Shown: in pieces, positions 50,595 through 62,195 of the stretch
How the letters are laid out: every line of letters begins with the position of its first letter
Position numbering within the stretch: the first letter of the stretch is position 1
Source: Conchocele bisecta
Taxonomy: Eukaryota > Mollusca > Bivalvia > Lucinida > Thyasiridae
DNA: 64,000 nucleotides
Reading direction: 5' to 3'
NCBI GenBank assembly: GCA_029237695.1
Contig: CM055265.1
Location: 113,496,067-113,560,066 of the forward strand
Notes under the pieces: model-generated
The model's input: only the letters and a program-made list of their open reading frames with translations
What the model was told of the DNA's origin: nothing
Database searches by the model: none
Translations under genes and position numbers: made by a program

Positions 50595-51195
50595 CGGCTA
50601 ATTCTGCGCATCGGCTAATGTGCAATTCACGTCAAATTTAGCCATGCGTGTGCCATCATAAATGGCCATAATGTGGACTTTGGAATAAACAAGCTGATTA
50701 ATTGCTACACTATGGCCCAATTTTATCACATTCCGTTTGTTTGGTAAAAATTCCGAATATATTCAAAATGTGTAAAAATCCTGAGACCCTGCTATCAGAT
50801 GGAATAGCTGTCTTATTTAATACTAAATTAACTGTTAAACGAAGAAACTAACCTGCCATGATGTCACTGGATAGTTCTGCTTCAAGTTTAATACCAAATC
50901 TGCTATACTAATGTTGCGCATCTGGCAGTGTGAACAAAATGGCGAGGTGAGCCATTTTGTTCACACTGCCAGATGCGCAACATTAGCTGAAAAAAATGTG
51001 GCGTTGCAAACACGCATGTGATGATGTCATACATCACACAATTTACGTCACTTACTGACGTCAGAACGTTATGAGATTTTACCTGCACAAACGTCTTTGA
51101 ACTGTGTTGAATATTCAGGAAAGTTTGACTGAATATGGAGATGGTAATGCCATATAAATTTGTTTGGAAAGCCTGTGGTGCGCAGAATTAGCCGA
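50595..51195. mobile_element. 600-bp foldback with a perfect 36-bp central hairpin
   Basis: Outer ends CGGCTAATTCTGCGCA and TGCGCAGAATTAGCCG are inverted. The centre 50908-50986 has perfect 36-bp arms (ATGTTGCGCATCTGGCAGTG, then TGAACAAAATGGC) around the 7-nt loop GAGGTGA. Confidence 0.75.
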
Positions 51196-51474
51196 CACCA
51201 TTGTATATTGTGACCGCTAATTTAAACCATGATGGTTGAAATGGTGGTCACAAAATATATATATGGATTAATGCAACATATGTAAATCGTGACCAAATAT
51301 TCTAATCGGATCAGGAGCTTCGCTGTTTGCCTTTTAGTCCGCATTTGGAGAGGGCTTGTACATAGTATATATGTGTGTAATAATGTTTTTAGAAATGAGC
51401 AGTCTGAAGTTGATCATAGCATAGAGCTAAGATTAGCAAGGGCACAATTTACCCTTAGACTGCTGCAGTCAAAA

Positions 51475-51625
51475 ATTGTTGTCTGCTGTTGCTTTATATT
51501 TGGCCTTTTCACAATAAAAACATGGTTTGACAGCACTTTAGAATCATTTCCATTGGAAATGATTCGAAAGTGCTGTCAAAGCATGTATTTGGTGACAAAT
51601 AAACAGCAGACTACAAAATCAGTGT
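51475..51625. mobile_element. TTAACCC MITE family, copy with TTTCCATTGGAAA core
   Basis: TTGTCTGCTGTTGC at the left, AACAGCAGACTAC at the right, and a core palindrome CAGCACTTTAGAATCATTTC / GAAATGATTCGAAAGTGCTG. Confidence 0.8.
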
Positions 51626-51754
51626 ACGGGATAATGCAAAAACACTTGGTAGAATTACAACAGTTCTAAACTGCTTAATTCTATCCTGTGTCTGCTGCTA
51701 TACAACAGTCTGAGCATGTACTCAAATCCAATGCTCAAATTCCCATGGACATCT

Positions 51755-51996
51755 GGGGGCCGTTTCACTAAACTTCTTGCAACTAAAATGTTTGTAAGTG
51801 CAAAGTTATGACAGTCTATAAATTTCACGTTAACAATGTTTACTTGTAAACAATTATTGGATTTACATTTATTGAGCATAGGCTGCATATGCAGCCTATG
51901 CTCAATTAAATAAATCCATCAATTGAAATTTACAGACAATCCTAAATTTGCACTTACGAACATTTTAGTCGTACAACGTTTAGTGAAACGGCCCCC
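51755..51996. mobile_element. GGCCGTTTCACTAAA MITE, copy 3
   Basis: Ends GGGGGCCGTTTCACTAAACT and GTTTAGTGAAACGGCCCCC. Internal palindrome GCATAGGCTGCATATGCAGC, then CTATGC. Confidence 0.9.
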
Positions 51997-52129
51997 TATA
52001 CTGCGTTAGTGGAAAGTGAGACGTAGCGTCCGGCGTAGTACGTGGCTACGCGTATGTCCAAATTTTGAACATCTCCTGATTCTTTAGTCGGATCATTACA
52101 AAACTTCATCGTTAGTTTTCCTCACATTG

Positions 52130-52512
52130 ATAGTGTGGGTGGTTGGTTTGGAGCATGTGGAGGGTAATTTAACGATCGGGGTTCATCCTTAACGGAATGC
52201 CGACTTACATGGTTTGGCCCTCATGTACATTTTCGGCCTTCTGATACTTGAGAGCTAAATCCTGTTTTTCCCCATTAAAAAGTAATAAGATTAGTGCTGA
52301 TCATATTGCTTTTCGGGTTGGAGCTAAGTGACTCGGGTGTGGAATGGATGTGGCACCAGGTCAGAATTTTCTAATTTTCTGTAAATATTGAGTTCTGATT
52401 TTGGGAATTTCCCTCATTATGGACAGGTTAAATACAGGATAGTCCAACCCGTTGGCCCGACCTTAAATGACCTTAGCTGTTGATAGGCTGTTAAACACCA
52501 ATAATCAATCAC
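52130..52512 (+). mobile_element. SINE-like family copy
   Basis: TTTAACGATCGGGGTTCATC to the tail GCTGTTGATAGGCTGTTAAA, CACCAATAATCAATC, with the family blocks in order. Confidence 0.75.
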
Positions 52513-52514
52513 CC

Positions 52515-52575
52515 AGTGTCATTTGGGTGACCTTGACCTTGGTGACCTTGACCTTCATGGGTGATCACCTTGTTC
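52515..52575 (-). repeat. Tandem TGACCTTGACCTT motifs
   Basis: Two adjacent reverse-oriented copies of AAGGTCAAGGTCA at about 52531-52558, outside an obvious array. A separate hairpin-like AACAATCAAAC / GTTTGATTG pair lies at 52650-52700. Confidence 0.6.
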
Positions 52576-52879
52576 TTTTAGAGTGTCTGGAGTCCATGAT
52601 TAAAGATTTTTCAGGAACACACTCTGGGAATTGTTCCTTAAATCAAGCAGTTTGATTGACTGAGACTGAGCACAGCTCAGCCTCAAACAATCAAACATTT
52701 TGATTTAGAACATTACACGCTCAGTAGGTCTTAGAGTCGAGGAGCCAATCCTTGTATGTTGCAACTAATTTGGGCCGCTGACTGAAAAAACAAGTACTAC
52801 ATACCCAAACTTATGACATGGGAACTAGTTCGGCAAAATTACAGACGACCGCCTCGTCTGCCTCATCTGCCTCATCCCG

Positions 52880-52990
52880 GTTACGGCACTGCATTTGCGA
52901 CCAGCATAGTCCCAGATCAGACTGCGTGTCCGCGCAGTCTGATATGGTCCTACGCTGTTTGACATACAGTCACTGAAGTAGCCGTACTGC
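52880..52990 (+). mobile_element. CTGGAGAAATGGGGCTTATG MITE fragment
   Basis: GCATTTGCGACCAGCATAGT ... GCGCAGTCTGATATGGTCCT matches the family interior. Confidence 0.55.
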
Positions 52991-53520
52991 CATTAACAAA
53001 ATGATTACGTTCACATCTGACTATGTGTGTGCAAAACTGACCTGTTAATGAAGCATAATGGAACTTGTATATCAATATTGACAGTGATGTTTGACATGAC
53101 ACTTGCTCACTTCTCCGCTATAGTCTACTCGAGATAGTGGGCGGGATTTTTTTTTCATAAATGAGTAGACTTTGTAAACGTCTTAACCTTTTCATGCCTA
53201 ATTTTTCTAACATTTACATTTCCTCAATATATTTTTCATTATAATGAAAAAGTGTATTTTCTTTGGTAAAAATATGAATTATGCTGATAACACTGCATAT
53301 CCTGATGAGACAGCTCGTTACAATGTTTGCAAATATTAGAGCTATGGCCTGTAGGGTTGAAAGGGTTAATTCTAATGCAATGGACATTTTAACCTACCAG
53401 TAAATTTTAAACCAAGTTTTAATATGTAAATATGGATTTGAATATTTTTGAAACATGTCTGTAAATGTTTGTCACTGTTGCCAAATTGTAAATGTATATA
53501 GTCATGTGTTATAGACATAA
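52991..53520. other. Intergenic sequence
   Basis: Includes a partial GATGAGACAGCTCGTTAC element (53195-53365). No gene. Confidence 0.4.
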
Positions 53521-53522
53521 TT

Positions 53523-54050
53523 ATACCCCCGCAACAAGTTGTGGAGGGTATACTGGAGTCCGGTTGTCCATGTGTGCGTGCGTCCGTCCGTCACTAAACT
53601 TAATATCAGAGAAATATGTTTCACTTGTGCATTCCTCTAAAGTTGTACTATCATGCTGTGACATATCCACGACCGCCCAGCCCCCGCTGATCCCAAGGTC
53701 AAGGTCACATACACATACTTACGTCTCTTTACAAAGCTTAACATCAGAGAAATATGTTATAACTTCTATTTATTTCATCGAAAATTCTTAATATTTCATG
53801 CATGCATTCCTCTAAGGCTTTACTATCCCCGCTGATCTCGATGTCAAGGTCATATACTTGGTCTCTTTACGAGACTTAACATCAGATAAATCGGTTATAA
53901 CATCTATTTCCTTGCTCGGATCTGCTTCACATTTCACACACGCATTGCTCCAATGGACCTCTACCACCCTGTGACAAATTTACGTTCATGCCGCCCCCGC
54001 TAAGCCCAGAGTGGAGGTATTCCTCAAGCCTCGCTTACTGACCAATCTAG
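53523..54050 (+). mobile_element. Helentron-like ATACCCCC element
   Basis: Head TATACCCCCGCAACAAG / GGAGGGTATACTGG, GTCCGTCCGTC, about three monomers (AACATCAGAGAAATATGTT, CCAAGGTCAAGGTCACATAC), then GAGGTATTCCTC, AAGCCTCGCTTACTGACC and AATCTAG followed by TT. Its right part belongs to the 1.83-kb duplicated block. Confidence 0.7.
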
Positions 54051-54187
54051 TTGGATCTGCTTCCATTTCGCACTTTTTTCTACAGAACACAGTTGTTATA
54101 TTATTTTATAGCTGACCCAAGTTACTCGTATTATGCATAGAATGATTTCCATTGTCAAAAACAATATTTTCTATAATACCAATTTCT

Positions 54188-54393
54188 AAAATTATTTTGA
54201 TAAAACGACTGGCGTGATAGGGACCTGGCACCAGGTCGGGTTATTCTAATTTCAGGGCTGAATATATGGGTTTTTTTCGATGTAAATATTCCGTTCTGAT
54301 TTTGGGATTTTCCCTCAATGCAGCAGGTTAAATGCGGGATCGCATAATGACCTTAGATGTTGACAGGCCGTTAAACACCAATAAACAAACATT
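54188..54393 (+). mobile_element. SINE-like fragment (copy A of the duplication)
   Basis: From GGGACCTGGCACCAGGTCGG to the tail TTGACAGGCCGTTAAACACC and AATAAACAAAC. Lacks the 5' half. Confidence 0.75.
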
Positions 54394-54584
54394 CAAATTG
54401 TGTATAAGAGGCATCAGGAATGTTTCTTCCAAGTGTTTTGGTGGTTAAAAAAACCTGGCTAACGTTATGTTCATGATGTCTGTTCCCATGGTTACTGTGT
54501 TCTGGCAATGTGTGACGGTGTTATTCTCCAGACTCTGTTACACCAAGCTCTATTTGCCGTGAATATTAACATTTGTGCTTGCTA

Positions 54585-55879
54585 TACCCCCCAAACGAGT
54601 TGTGGGGGGTATACTGGAGTCAGGTTGTGCGTCCGTGCGTTCGTGCGTTCGTGCGTCCGTCTGTAAACTTAACATCAGAGAAATATTGTTATAACTTCTA
54701 TTTCCTTCATCTAAAATGCTTAATATTTCACACTTGCATTCCTGTAAGGCTCTACTACCATGCTGTGCCAAATCCACGACCGTCCAACCCCCGCTGATCC
54801 CAAGGTCAAGGTCAAATACTTAGTCCCTTTACAAAACTTAACATCAGAGAAATATTGTTATAACTTCTATTTCCTTCATCTAAAATGCTTAATATTTCAC
54901 ACATGCATTCCTGTAAGGCTCTACTACCATGCTGTGCCAAATCCACGACCATCCAACCCCTGCTGATCCCAAGGTCAAGGTCAAATACTTAGTCTATTTA
55001 CAAAACTTAACATCAGAGAAATATGTTATAACTTCTATTTCCTTCATCTAAAATGCTTAATATTTCACACATGCATTCCTGTAAGGCTCTACTACCATGC
55101 TGTGGCAAATCCATGACCATCCAACCCCCGCTGATCCCAAGGTCAAGTCCTTCATTGAAAATTCTTAATATTTCACTCGTGCATTCCCCTAAGGTTGTAC
55201 GATCATGCTGTGACAAATCTACGACCGTCCAACCCGCGCTGATCCCAAGGTCAAGGTCACATACTTAGTCTCTTTACAAAACTTAACATCAGAGAAATAT
55301 GTTATAGCTTCTATTCCTTTCATTGAAAATTCTTAATATTTCATGCATGCATTCCTCTAAGTCTCTACTATCATGCTGTGACAAATTCCCGCTGATCTCG
55401 AGGTCAAGGTCACATACCTAGTCTCTTTACAAAACTTAACATCAGAGAAATATGTTTCACTTGTGCATTCCTCTAAAGTTGTACTATCATGCTGTGACAT
55501 ATCCATGACCGCCCAGCCCCCGCTGATCCCAAGGTCAAGGTCACATACTTAGTCTCTTTACAAAGCTTAACATCAGAGAAATATGTTATAACTTCTATTT
55601 ATTTCATCGAAAATTCTTAATATTTCATGCATGCATTCCTCTAAGGCTTTACTATCCCCGCTGATCTCGATGTCAAGGTCATATACTTGGTCTCTTTACG
55701 AGACTTAACATCAGATAAGTCGGTTATAACATCTATTTCCTTGCTCGGATCTGCTTCACATTTCACACACGCATTGCTCCAATGGACCTCTACCACCCTG
55801 TGACAAATTTACGTTCATGCCGCCCCCGCTAAGCCCAGAGTGGAGGTATTCCTCAAGCCTCGCTTACTGACCAATCTAG
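54585..55879 (+). mobile_element. ATACCCCC element within and across the duplication
   Basis: Head TATACCCCCCAAACGAG / GTGGGGGGTATACTGG, GTGCGTTCGTGCGTCC stretch, about seven monomers with CAAGGTCAAGGTCAAATA, and the terminus AAGCCTCGCTTACTGACC then AATCTAG at 55873-55879. It is lengthened by the duplication. Confidence 0.65.
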
Positions 55880-56016
55880 TTGGATCTGCTTCCATTTCGC
55901 ACTTTTTTCTACAGAACACTGTTGTTATACTATTTTATAGCTGACCCAAGTTACTCGTATTATGCATAGAATGATTTCCATTGTCAAAAACAATATTTTC
56001 TATAATACCAATTTCT

Positions 56017-56221
56017 AAAATTATTTTGATAAAACGACTGGCGTGATAGAGACCTGGCACCAGGTCGGGTTATTCTAATTTCAGGGCTGAATATATGGGT
56101 TTTTTTCGATGTAAATATTCCGTTCTGATTTTGGGATTTTCCCTCAATGCAGCAGGTTAAATGCGGGATCGCATAATGACCTTAGATGTTGACAGGCCGT
56201 TAAACACCAATAAACAAACAT
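56017..56221 (+). mobile_element. SINE-like fragment (copy B of the duplication)
   Basis: Nearly identical to 54188-54393 and in the same context, confirming that it was copied with the block. Confidence 0.75.
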
Positions 56222-56410
56222 TCAAATTGTGTATAAGAGGTATCAGGAATGTTTCTTCCAAGTGTTTTGGTGGTTAAAAAAACCTGGCTAACGTTATGTT
56301 CATGATGTCTGTTCCCATGGTTACTGTGTTCTGGCAATGTGTGACGGTGTTATTCTCCAGACTCTGTTACACCAAGCTTTATTTGCCGTGAATATTAACA
56401 TTTGTGCTTG

Positions 56411-57489
56411 CTATACCCCCCCAAACGAGTTGTGGGGGGTATACTGGAGTCAGGTTGTGCGTGCGTGTGTGCGTGCGTGCGAGCGTCCGTGCGTCCGTCC
56501 GTAAACTTAACATCAGAGAAATATTGTTATAACTTCTATTTCCTTCATCTAAAATGCTTAATATTTCACACTTGCATTCCTGTAAGGCTCTACTACCATG
56601 CTGTGCCAAATCCACGACCGTCCAACCCCCGCTGATCCCAAGGTCAAGGTCAAATACTTGGTCTCTTTACAAAACTTAACATCAGAGAAATATTGTTATA
56701 ATCTCTTTATCTAAAATGCTTAATATTTCACAACATCATTTTTTTTCCTGAAGCTCTACTACCAGCGTTGCCAAATCCACACCATCAACCCTGCTGACCC
56801 AGGGTCAAGGTCTACTAGTTTCCTATTTACAAAATTAAACAGAGTTATAATTCTATTTCCTTCATCTAAAATGCTTAATATTTCACACATGCATTCCTGT
56901 AAGGCTCTACTACCATGCTGTGGCAAATCCATGACCATCCAACCCCCGCTGATCCCAAGGTCAAGTCCTTCATTGAAAATTCTTAATATTTCACTCGTGC
57001 ATTCCCCTAAGGTTGTACGATCATGCTGTGACAAATCTACGACCGTACCACGTCGCTGATCCCAAGGTCAAGGTCACTACTTAGTCTCTTTACAAAACTT
57101 AACATCAGAGAAATATGTTATAGCTTCTATTCCTTTCATTGAAAATTCTTAATATTTCATGCATGCATTCCTCTAAGTCTCTACTATCATACTGTGACAA
57201 ATTCCCGCTGATCTCGAGGTCAAGGTCACATACCTAGTCTCTTTACAAAACTTAACATCAGAGAAATCGGTTATAACTTATATTTCCTTGCTCGGATCTG
57301 CTTCACATTTCACACATGCATTGCTCCAATGGACCTCTACCACACTGTGACAAATTCACATTCATGCCGCTCCCGCTAAGCCCAGAGTCAAGGTCCAAGC
57401 CCACACACTTGGACATTTTTACATATTTTAGTCGTACCTGGGCCCACGCGGGGGGGTATTCCGTAAGCCTCGCTGACTGACCAATCTAG
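56411..57489 (+). mobile_element. ATACCCCC element, third head
   Basis: Same head and monomers as at 54585, with the inner inverted head copy CGGGGGGGTATTCC and terminus GTAAGCCTCGCTGACTGACC then AATCTAG. The stretch 56700-56830 lacks many single bases relative to other monomers. Confidence 0.65.
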
Positions 57490-57589
57490 TTTTAACAGAT
57501 TATTTTCAATTGTATTTTTATAGGATGTCAGTTTTATGTACATGGTTACTATATATACTTCTACACTTTATTTTATTTTTTCATGGGCT

Positions 57590-58020
57590 GCAAATTGGGA
57601 GCATGTGAATGGTAAATATAGCAATGTGGTTCATCCTTACCAGAATCCCGATATTCCTGTAGCCGATTTCATCAAAATTGCAAAGTATACTTTGAGGGAG
57701 TAATCATTTATTTTTCCCGAAATGCATTATTTCTTATAGAACTAAGGACTGCATATATTTGATGATTAAAAGTATGCAGAATTATTATACTGAATTTATT
57801 ACATTATCACAGCCAAAATGGCTGTGATAATGTAATAAATTCAGTACCGGTATAATAAAAATTAATAAATTTATCCTTAAATTGAAAATTTCTCCTTAAA
57901 TTGAAAATTTCTCCCTCAAAGTATACTTTGCTAGATAAGTATACTTTGCAATGTTGGTGAAATATGGAATTCAACCCATAACCCGGCCTAAAATGACCGT
58001 AATTAAACACAATTAAATGA
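57590..58020 (+). mobile_element. SINE-like copy split by a TAGCC MITE
   Basis: The left part TTCATCCTTACCAGAATCCC breaks off at 57659 and the right part AACCCGGCCTAAAATGACC resumes after 57968. Confidence 0.6.
57659..57968. mobile_element. TAGCC palindromic MITE, copy 1
   Basis: Ends TGTAGCCGATTTCATCAAAA and TTGGTGAAAT; inner palindromes AAAGTATACTTTG and CAGCCAAAATGGCTG extended by GATAATGTAATAAATTCAGT. Copies at 58309, 58751, 61921 and 62463. Confidence 0.85.
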
Positions 58021-58308
58021 AATAATTTTTATTTTGGGTAGCGGGGATGGATTTGGTAAAATTGGGATTTTTTCTGGAATTTGAAGCCATTTGTAAACAA
58101 GTCGTCATGTTTTCCGTATTTTCCTTATGTTTGTAAGGTCATGAGAATCGTTTCTGCTGTGTTGCTAAAGAATTTATTTTTCGTTGAAAATACTGCAATA
58201 CTTGTCAATAGTTCTTTGCCGTCATGTACAAGCAGTATCACCTATCCAAATTAATAACTACCGGTATCGGTTTTCTGGGTGATTGGTTTTGAGACTAGAC
58301 TTCAATAC

Positions 58309-58620
58309 CAGTAGCCTATTTCATCAACATTGCAAAGTATACTTTACTAGCAAAGTATACTTTGAGGGAGTAATCATTTATTTTTCCAGAAATGCATTAT
58401 TTCACATAGAACTAACAAATGCATATATTTCATGATTAAAAGTATGCAGAATTATTATACTGAATTTATTACATTATCACAGCCATTAAATGGCTGTGAT
58501 AATGTAATAAATTTAGTATAATAAAAATTAATAAATTTAAAAAAAAATTGAAAATTTCTCCCTCAAAGTATACTTTGCTACTAAAGTATACTTTGCAATG
58601 TTGATGAAATAGGCTACTGA
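58309..58620. mobile_element. TAGCC palindromic MITE, copy 2
   Basis: Complete copy: CAGTAGCCTATTTCATCAAC ... GATGAAATAGGCTACTG, with the long stem TTATTACATTATCACAGCC at the centre. Confidence 0.9.
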
Positions 58621-58664
58621 TGAGGTTATTCCAATTTCAGGGCTACTGAGGTTGTCGGTTCAAA

Positions 58665-59275
58665 ACTCCCCTGTGGGTGGTTGGTCGGGAGCACGCAAAG
58701 GGTAATTTAACGATCGGGGTTCATTCTTACCGTAATCCCGACCGGAGATCTGTAGCCTATTTCATCAACATTGTAAAGTATACTTTAGTAGCAAAGTATA
58801 CTTTGAGAGAGAAATTTTCAATTTTTGGATAAATTTATTAATTTTTATTATACTGAATTTATTACATTATCACAGCCAATTTGGCTGTGATAATGTAATA
58901 AATTCAGTATAATAATTCTGCCTACTTTTAATCATGAAATATATGCAGTCTTTAGTTCTATATGAAATAATGCATTTCAGGAAAAATAAATGATTACTCC
59001 CTCAAAGTATACTTTGCTAGTAAAGTATACTTTGCAATTTTGATGAAATAGGCTACAGGTTTGCCCTCACGTACGTCTTTGAAACTTTCGTATGTGACAG
59101 TTGAATCTGGTTATACCCCTTATGTGAGTATTACGATTAATCATAATCCTATTACTTTTAGGGGAAGAGGCCAAATGACATTAGTGTGGTATGGACCTGG
59201 CACCAGGTCAATATATTTTTTGGTCGATGTAAATATTCCGTTCTGATTTTGGTATTTTCCCCCCAATGCACAGGG
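58665..59275 (+). mobile_element. SINE-like copy split by TAGCC MITE copy 3
   Basis: GGGTGGTTGGTCGGGAGCA ... CGACCGGAGATCT before and GTTTGCCCTCACGTACGTC ... GATGTAAATATTCCGTTCTG after the MITE join into the family consensus. Confidence 0.75.
58751..59057. mobile_element. TAGCC palindromic MITE, copy 3, inside a SINE
   Basis: TGTAGCCTATTTCATCAACA ... GATGAAATAGGCTACAG. The centre reads CACAGCCAATTTGGCTGTG. A TA dinucleotide sits at each end, consistent with a mariner-type target. Confidence 0.88.
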
Positions 59276-59455
59276 TGGTTGGTTGGGCGAATGTGACGGC
59301 GTAAATTAACAGTCGGGGTTCCTCCTTATAGGAATCACGATTTGTCTGGTTTGGCCCTCAGGTATGTTTTTTATCTTTGGCTCTTTTGTTCCCTGGACTC
59401 GGCCTTAAATGACATTAGCTGTTGATAGGCCGTTAAACCCCAACAAACAAACAAT
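59276..59455 (+). mobile_element. SINE-like copy, internally deleted
   Basis: GGTTGGTTGGGCGAATGTGA, GGGGTTCCTCCTTATAGGAA, TTTGGCCCTCAGGTATG, then directly the tail TAGCTGTTGATAGGCCGTTA. Confidence 0.65.
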
Positions 59456-59581
59456 TATTTCTATTACGATTATTTGTGTTTGATAATAAAATGGAAAATA
59501 AACTGCAGACGACAAAAAATTTAGATAGCGGTGTAAGGGTTAATTGACCACTGACATTTTTCATGCAGTATGATACCACAG

Positions 59582-59771
59582 ATTGAAGTAACGGACCGAG
59601 GTCTATAAATACATTAAATATGCCTAAAAGCATCAATAAATAAAAAAAAAAAAAAGCTATTGCAATAGATGGAGAGTATATGGAGGGAGTAATAGCTTTT
59701 TTTTCCTCTTCATTTATTGATGCTTTTAGGCATATTTAATGTATTTATAAACCTCGGTCCGTTACTTCAAC
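59582..59771. mobile_element. TTGAAGTAACGGACCGAGG MITE, copy 2
   Basis: Inverted arms of about 65 bp as in the 24408 copy, with a longer loop (ATGGAGAGTATATGGAGGGA). Confidence 0.9.
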
Positions 59772-60058
59772 CAATGTATGATACTAGTACTAGGAAGCAA
59801 TAGGGCAGATCTCATTGACTAACTCGTGTATGGTGGTCATTTTTTGTCAGTTGCCCAAACAGTGATGCTTTGCAATAATCATTTGTATATATTGCTATTT
59901 AATATAATCACGACATAATTGTAAAATGTTTGTTTTACTTGTAAATTGTTTTACTGTTTTATATTGTTTTGCGAATGTCAATTAGTACAGCCGAACATAA
60001 ATAAATCTGTATCTGTGTAGGATTTGTCGTACGAGTACATTTACCATTCCCCTGGCTA
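59772..60058. other. Intergenic sequence, nothing recognised
   Basis: AT-rich with no element boundary or coding potential. Confidence 0.4.
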
Positions 60059-60059
60059 T

Positions 60060-60523
60060 ACATTGTACCATTATATGTGGTGGGTGGTGGTCGGGCGAAT
60101 GAGATGTAAATTAACGGTATGGGTTCATCCTTATAGGAATCACGATTTGCCTGGTTTGGCCCTCAGGTACGTTTTTATCTTTTGCTCTTTAGTTACCTGT
60201 GAGTTGAATTGGGTTATTGCCCATTATAAAAGTAGAAAGATTATTATCGATCCTACTGCTATTGGCAGGGGCCAAGTGATTCTGGTGTGGCGAGGACCTG
60301 GCATCAGATCAGGATTATTCCGATTTCAGGGCTGAATATATAGTTTTGTTATTGTAAATATTCAGTTCTGATTTTGGGATTTTCCCCCCATTTGTACATG
60401 TACTTGAACATGTACATGTACTTGTACAGGTAATATATGGGATTTAGTACTAAACCCATTGACCCGGCCTGACATGACCTTGGCTGTTGATAGGCAGTTA
60501 AACCCCAACAAACAAACAAACCA
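60060..60523 (+). mobile_element. SINE-like family, subtype B copy 1
   Basis: ATTATATGTGGTGGGTGGTG, GGTTCATCCTTATAGGAATC, GGACCTGGCATCAGATCAGG, then CTTGGCTGTTGATAGGCAGT and ACAAACAAAC. It carries an extra TGTACATGTACTTGAACATG block absent from the 18300-type copies. Confidence 0.7.
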
Positions 60524-60972
60524 TTATATGTGGTGGGTGGTGGTCGGGTGAACGCGACGGTGTAAATTAACGGTAGGGGTTCCTCCTTATAGGAATCACA
60601 AGTTGCCTGGTTTGGCCCTCGGGTACGTTTTCATCTTTGGCTCTTTTGTTACCTGGGAGTTGAATTGGGTTATTGCCCATAATAAAAGTGGCAAGATTAT
60701 TACTGATCTTATTGCTTTTGGGAGGGGGCCCAAGTGATTCTGGTGTGGCGAGAACCTGGCATCAGATCAGGATTATTCTGATTTCAGGGCTGAATTTCTA
60801 GATTTTTTATTGTAAATATTCAGTTCTGATTTTGGGATTTTCCCCCCATTTGTACATGTACTTGAACATGTACTTGTACAGGTAATATATGGGATTTAGT
60901 ACTAAACTCATTGACCCGGCCTTAAATGACCTTAGCTGTTGATAGGCCGTTAAACCCCAACAAACAAACAAA
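60524..60972 (+). mobile_element. SINE-like family, subtype B copy 2 (tandem with copy 1)
   Basis: About 90 percent identical to the preceding unit and starting with the same CCATTATATGTGGTGGGTGG. The two form a head-to-tail pair. Confidence 0.7.
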
Positions 60973-60978
60973 ACCATT

Positions 60979-61212
60979 ATATGGTTGCGACTGGAAAAAT
61001 GGGGCTTATGGGATTTGTGACCAGTGCAGCTCCTGGTCAAGTAGCACTCTCCTGTAGCAGGATAATGATCTGTGTTGCTTGTAAGAAGCATGACAGGTGT
61101 TTCATTGATGGAATGGCGAACAGTGCAGATCCTGACCAGACTGTGCAGATGCACAGGCTGATCTGGATCTACACTGGTAGCAAAACCCATTTCTACAGTC
61201 ACAGCCATTTAT
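60979..61212. mobile_element. CTGGAGAAATGGGGCTTATG MITE, complete copy
   Basis: TATGGTTGCGACTGGAAAAA ... CTACAGTCACAGCCAT, with the interior GTAAGAAGCATGACAGGTG. A shorter related fragment follows at 61215-61300. Confidence 0.8.
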
Positions 61213-61335
61213 AGGACCTTACGGGTTGCAACTAGCATAGACCAGATCACCCTTAACATCCAGTCTGATCTGGGCCTACAGTGTTCACCATCCATTTGTA
61301 GACAATACCAGTACGTGTAGTGTGCATTATAACCA

Positions 61336-61495
61336 TAGCTATCTCTATGTAAATATTCAGTTCTGATTTTGGGATTTACCCCTCCCCCCCCCTCCCCAAT
61401 GCAGCAGGTTAAATGCGGCATCGAACCCGTTGGTGGCCTTAAATGATCTTAGCTGTTGTGGGCGGCCGTTAAAAACCAATAAACACACAATATAA
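61336..61495 (+). mobile_element. SINE-like 3' fragment
   Basis: ATGTAAATATTCAGTTCTGA, a C-rich run, GCAGCAGGTTAAATGCGG and the tail TTAGCTGTTGTGGGCGGCCG. Confidence 0.65.
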
Positions 61496-61764
61496 TTATA
61501 GGTTATGCCTACAGTGAAAGGTACATTATCTGGCCATATTTGTTTCTTTCCTTAACAAAAGGGGCGTATTGAGTTTGCAACCAATCTAGCCTGAAACTAG
61601 AGCAGAGGCTCACTGATGCACAGGCTCACGGGTACCCCTGGCCACCGCCTCGACCAATTAAACAATTTTTTAACGCATATCTTACGGACGGACAGAAATA
61701 CGAAAACTATCAGGCATATACCCCTCGACATACTTTGTATGCCGGGGGTATAATTACCGTGCAC

Positions 61765-61860
61765 CTTTCAGCTCACGAACTGGCCACTAATGGGGCTCGA
61801 ACCTTTGACTTCGTAGTTGCGAGGTGATTGCCTTATTCACAAGGCTACGAAAACATACAG
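61765..61860 (-). mobile_element. tRNA-derived SINE head
   Basis: On the minus strand TAGCCTTGTGAATAAGGCAA ... AAAGGTTCGAGCCCC has a clear B box (GGTTCGAGCCC) and a tRNA-like arrangement. It is not an intact tRNA gene: the acceptor stem does not pair. Confidence 0.55.
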
Positions 61861-61920
61861 GACAGGACAGGTGACTGATTCAACAACTTAAACAGAATTC
61901 AACATTGTGTTGATGTGTGA

Positions 61921-62099
61921 AGAATTCAGAAAATGGTAGTGATAATGTAATAAATAAATAATTTGGTCCAAAAATATTTTATTAAATTTACTAAATTTAT
62001 CCTTAAATTGAAAATTTCTCCCTCAAAATGTACTTAGTAAGATAAGTATACTTTGCAATTTTGGTGAAATCGGCTACAGATCCAAAATTCACTCGCAGC
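61921..62099. mobile_element. TAGCC MITE, right half only
   Basis: GTAGTGATAATGTAATAAAT ... CTTTGCAATTTTGGTGAAAT then CGGCTACAG. Confidence 0.7.
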
Positions 62100-62195
62100 A
62101 GACAAGTGAATTTGTTGTGGCTTGTTTTTAATGCCAGGCCCTGAATTGAGTGCACGTTCCTTTATTCAGTCGGTGAAACATCTGGCTTGCTAGTA

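Larger units (their letters stand above)
53604..57265 (+). repeat. 1.83-kb tandem segmental duplication (two copies)
   Basis: 53604-55429 and 55430-57265 are collinear and nearly identical over most of their length, with an offset of about 1820-1828 bp. Each copy holds the right end of a Helentron-like element, a SINE fragment (54188-54393; 56017-56221), a 190-bp unique stretch and a new ATACCCCC head with monomers. The junction falls inside monomer arrays, as expected of unequal crossing-over. Confidence 0.9.

Noticed and set aside
54573..56635. ORF pairs of 74-78 aa repeated at 1.83-kb distance
   Set aside because: They repeat because the DNA block is duplicated, and they run through element heads and microsatellites.
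61790..61860. Minus-strand tRNA gene
   Set aside because: A B box is present, but the acceptor stem does not pair and the sequence continues as a repeat; better called a tRNA-derived SINE head.
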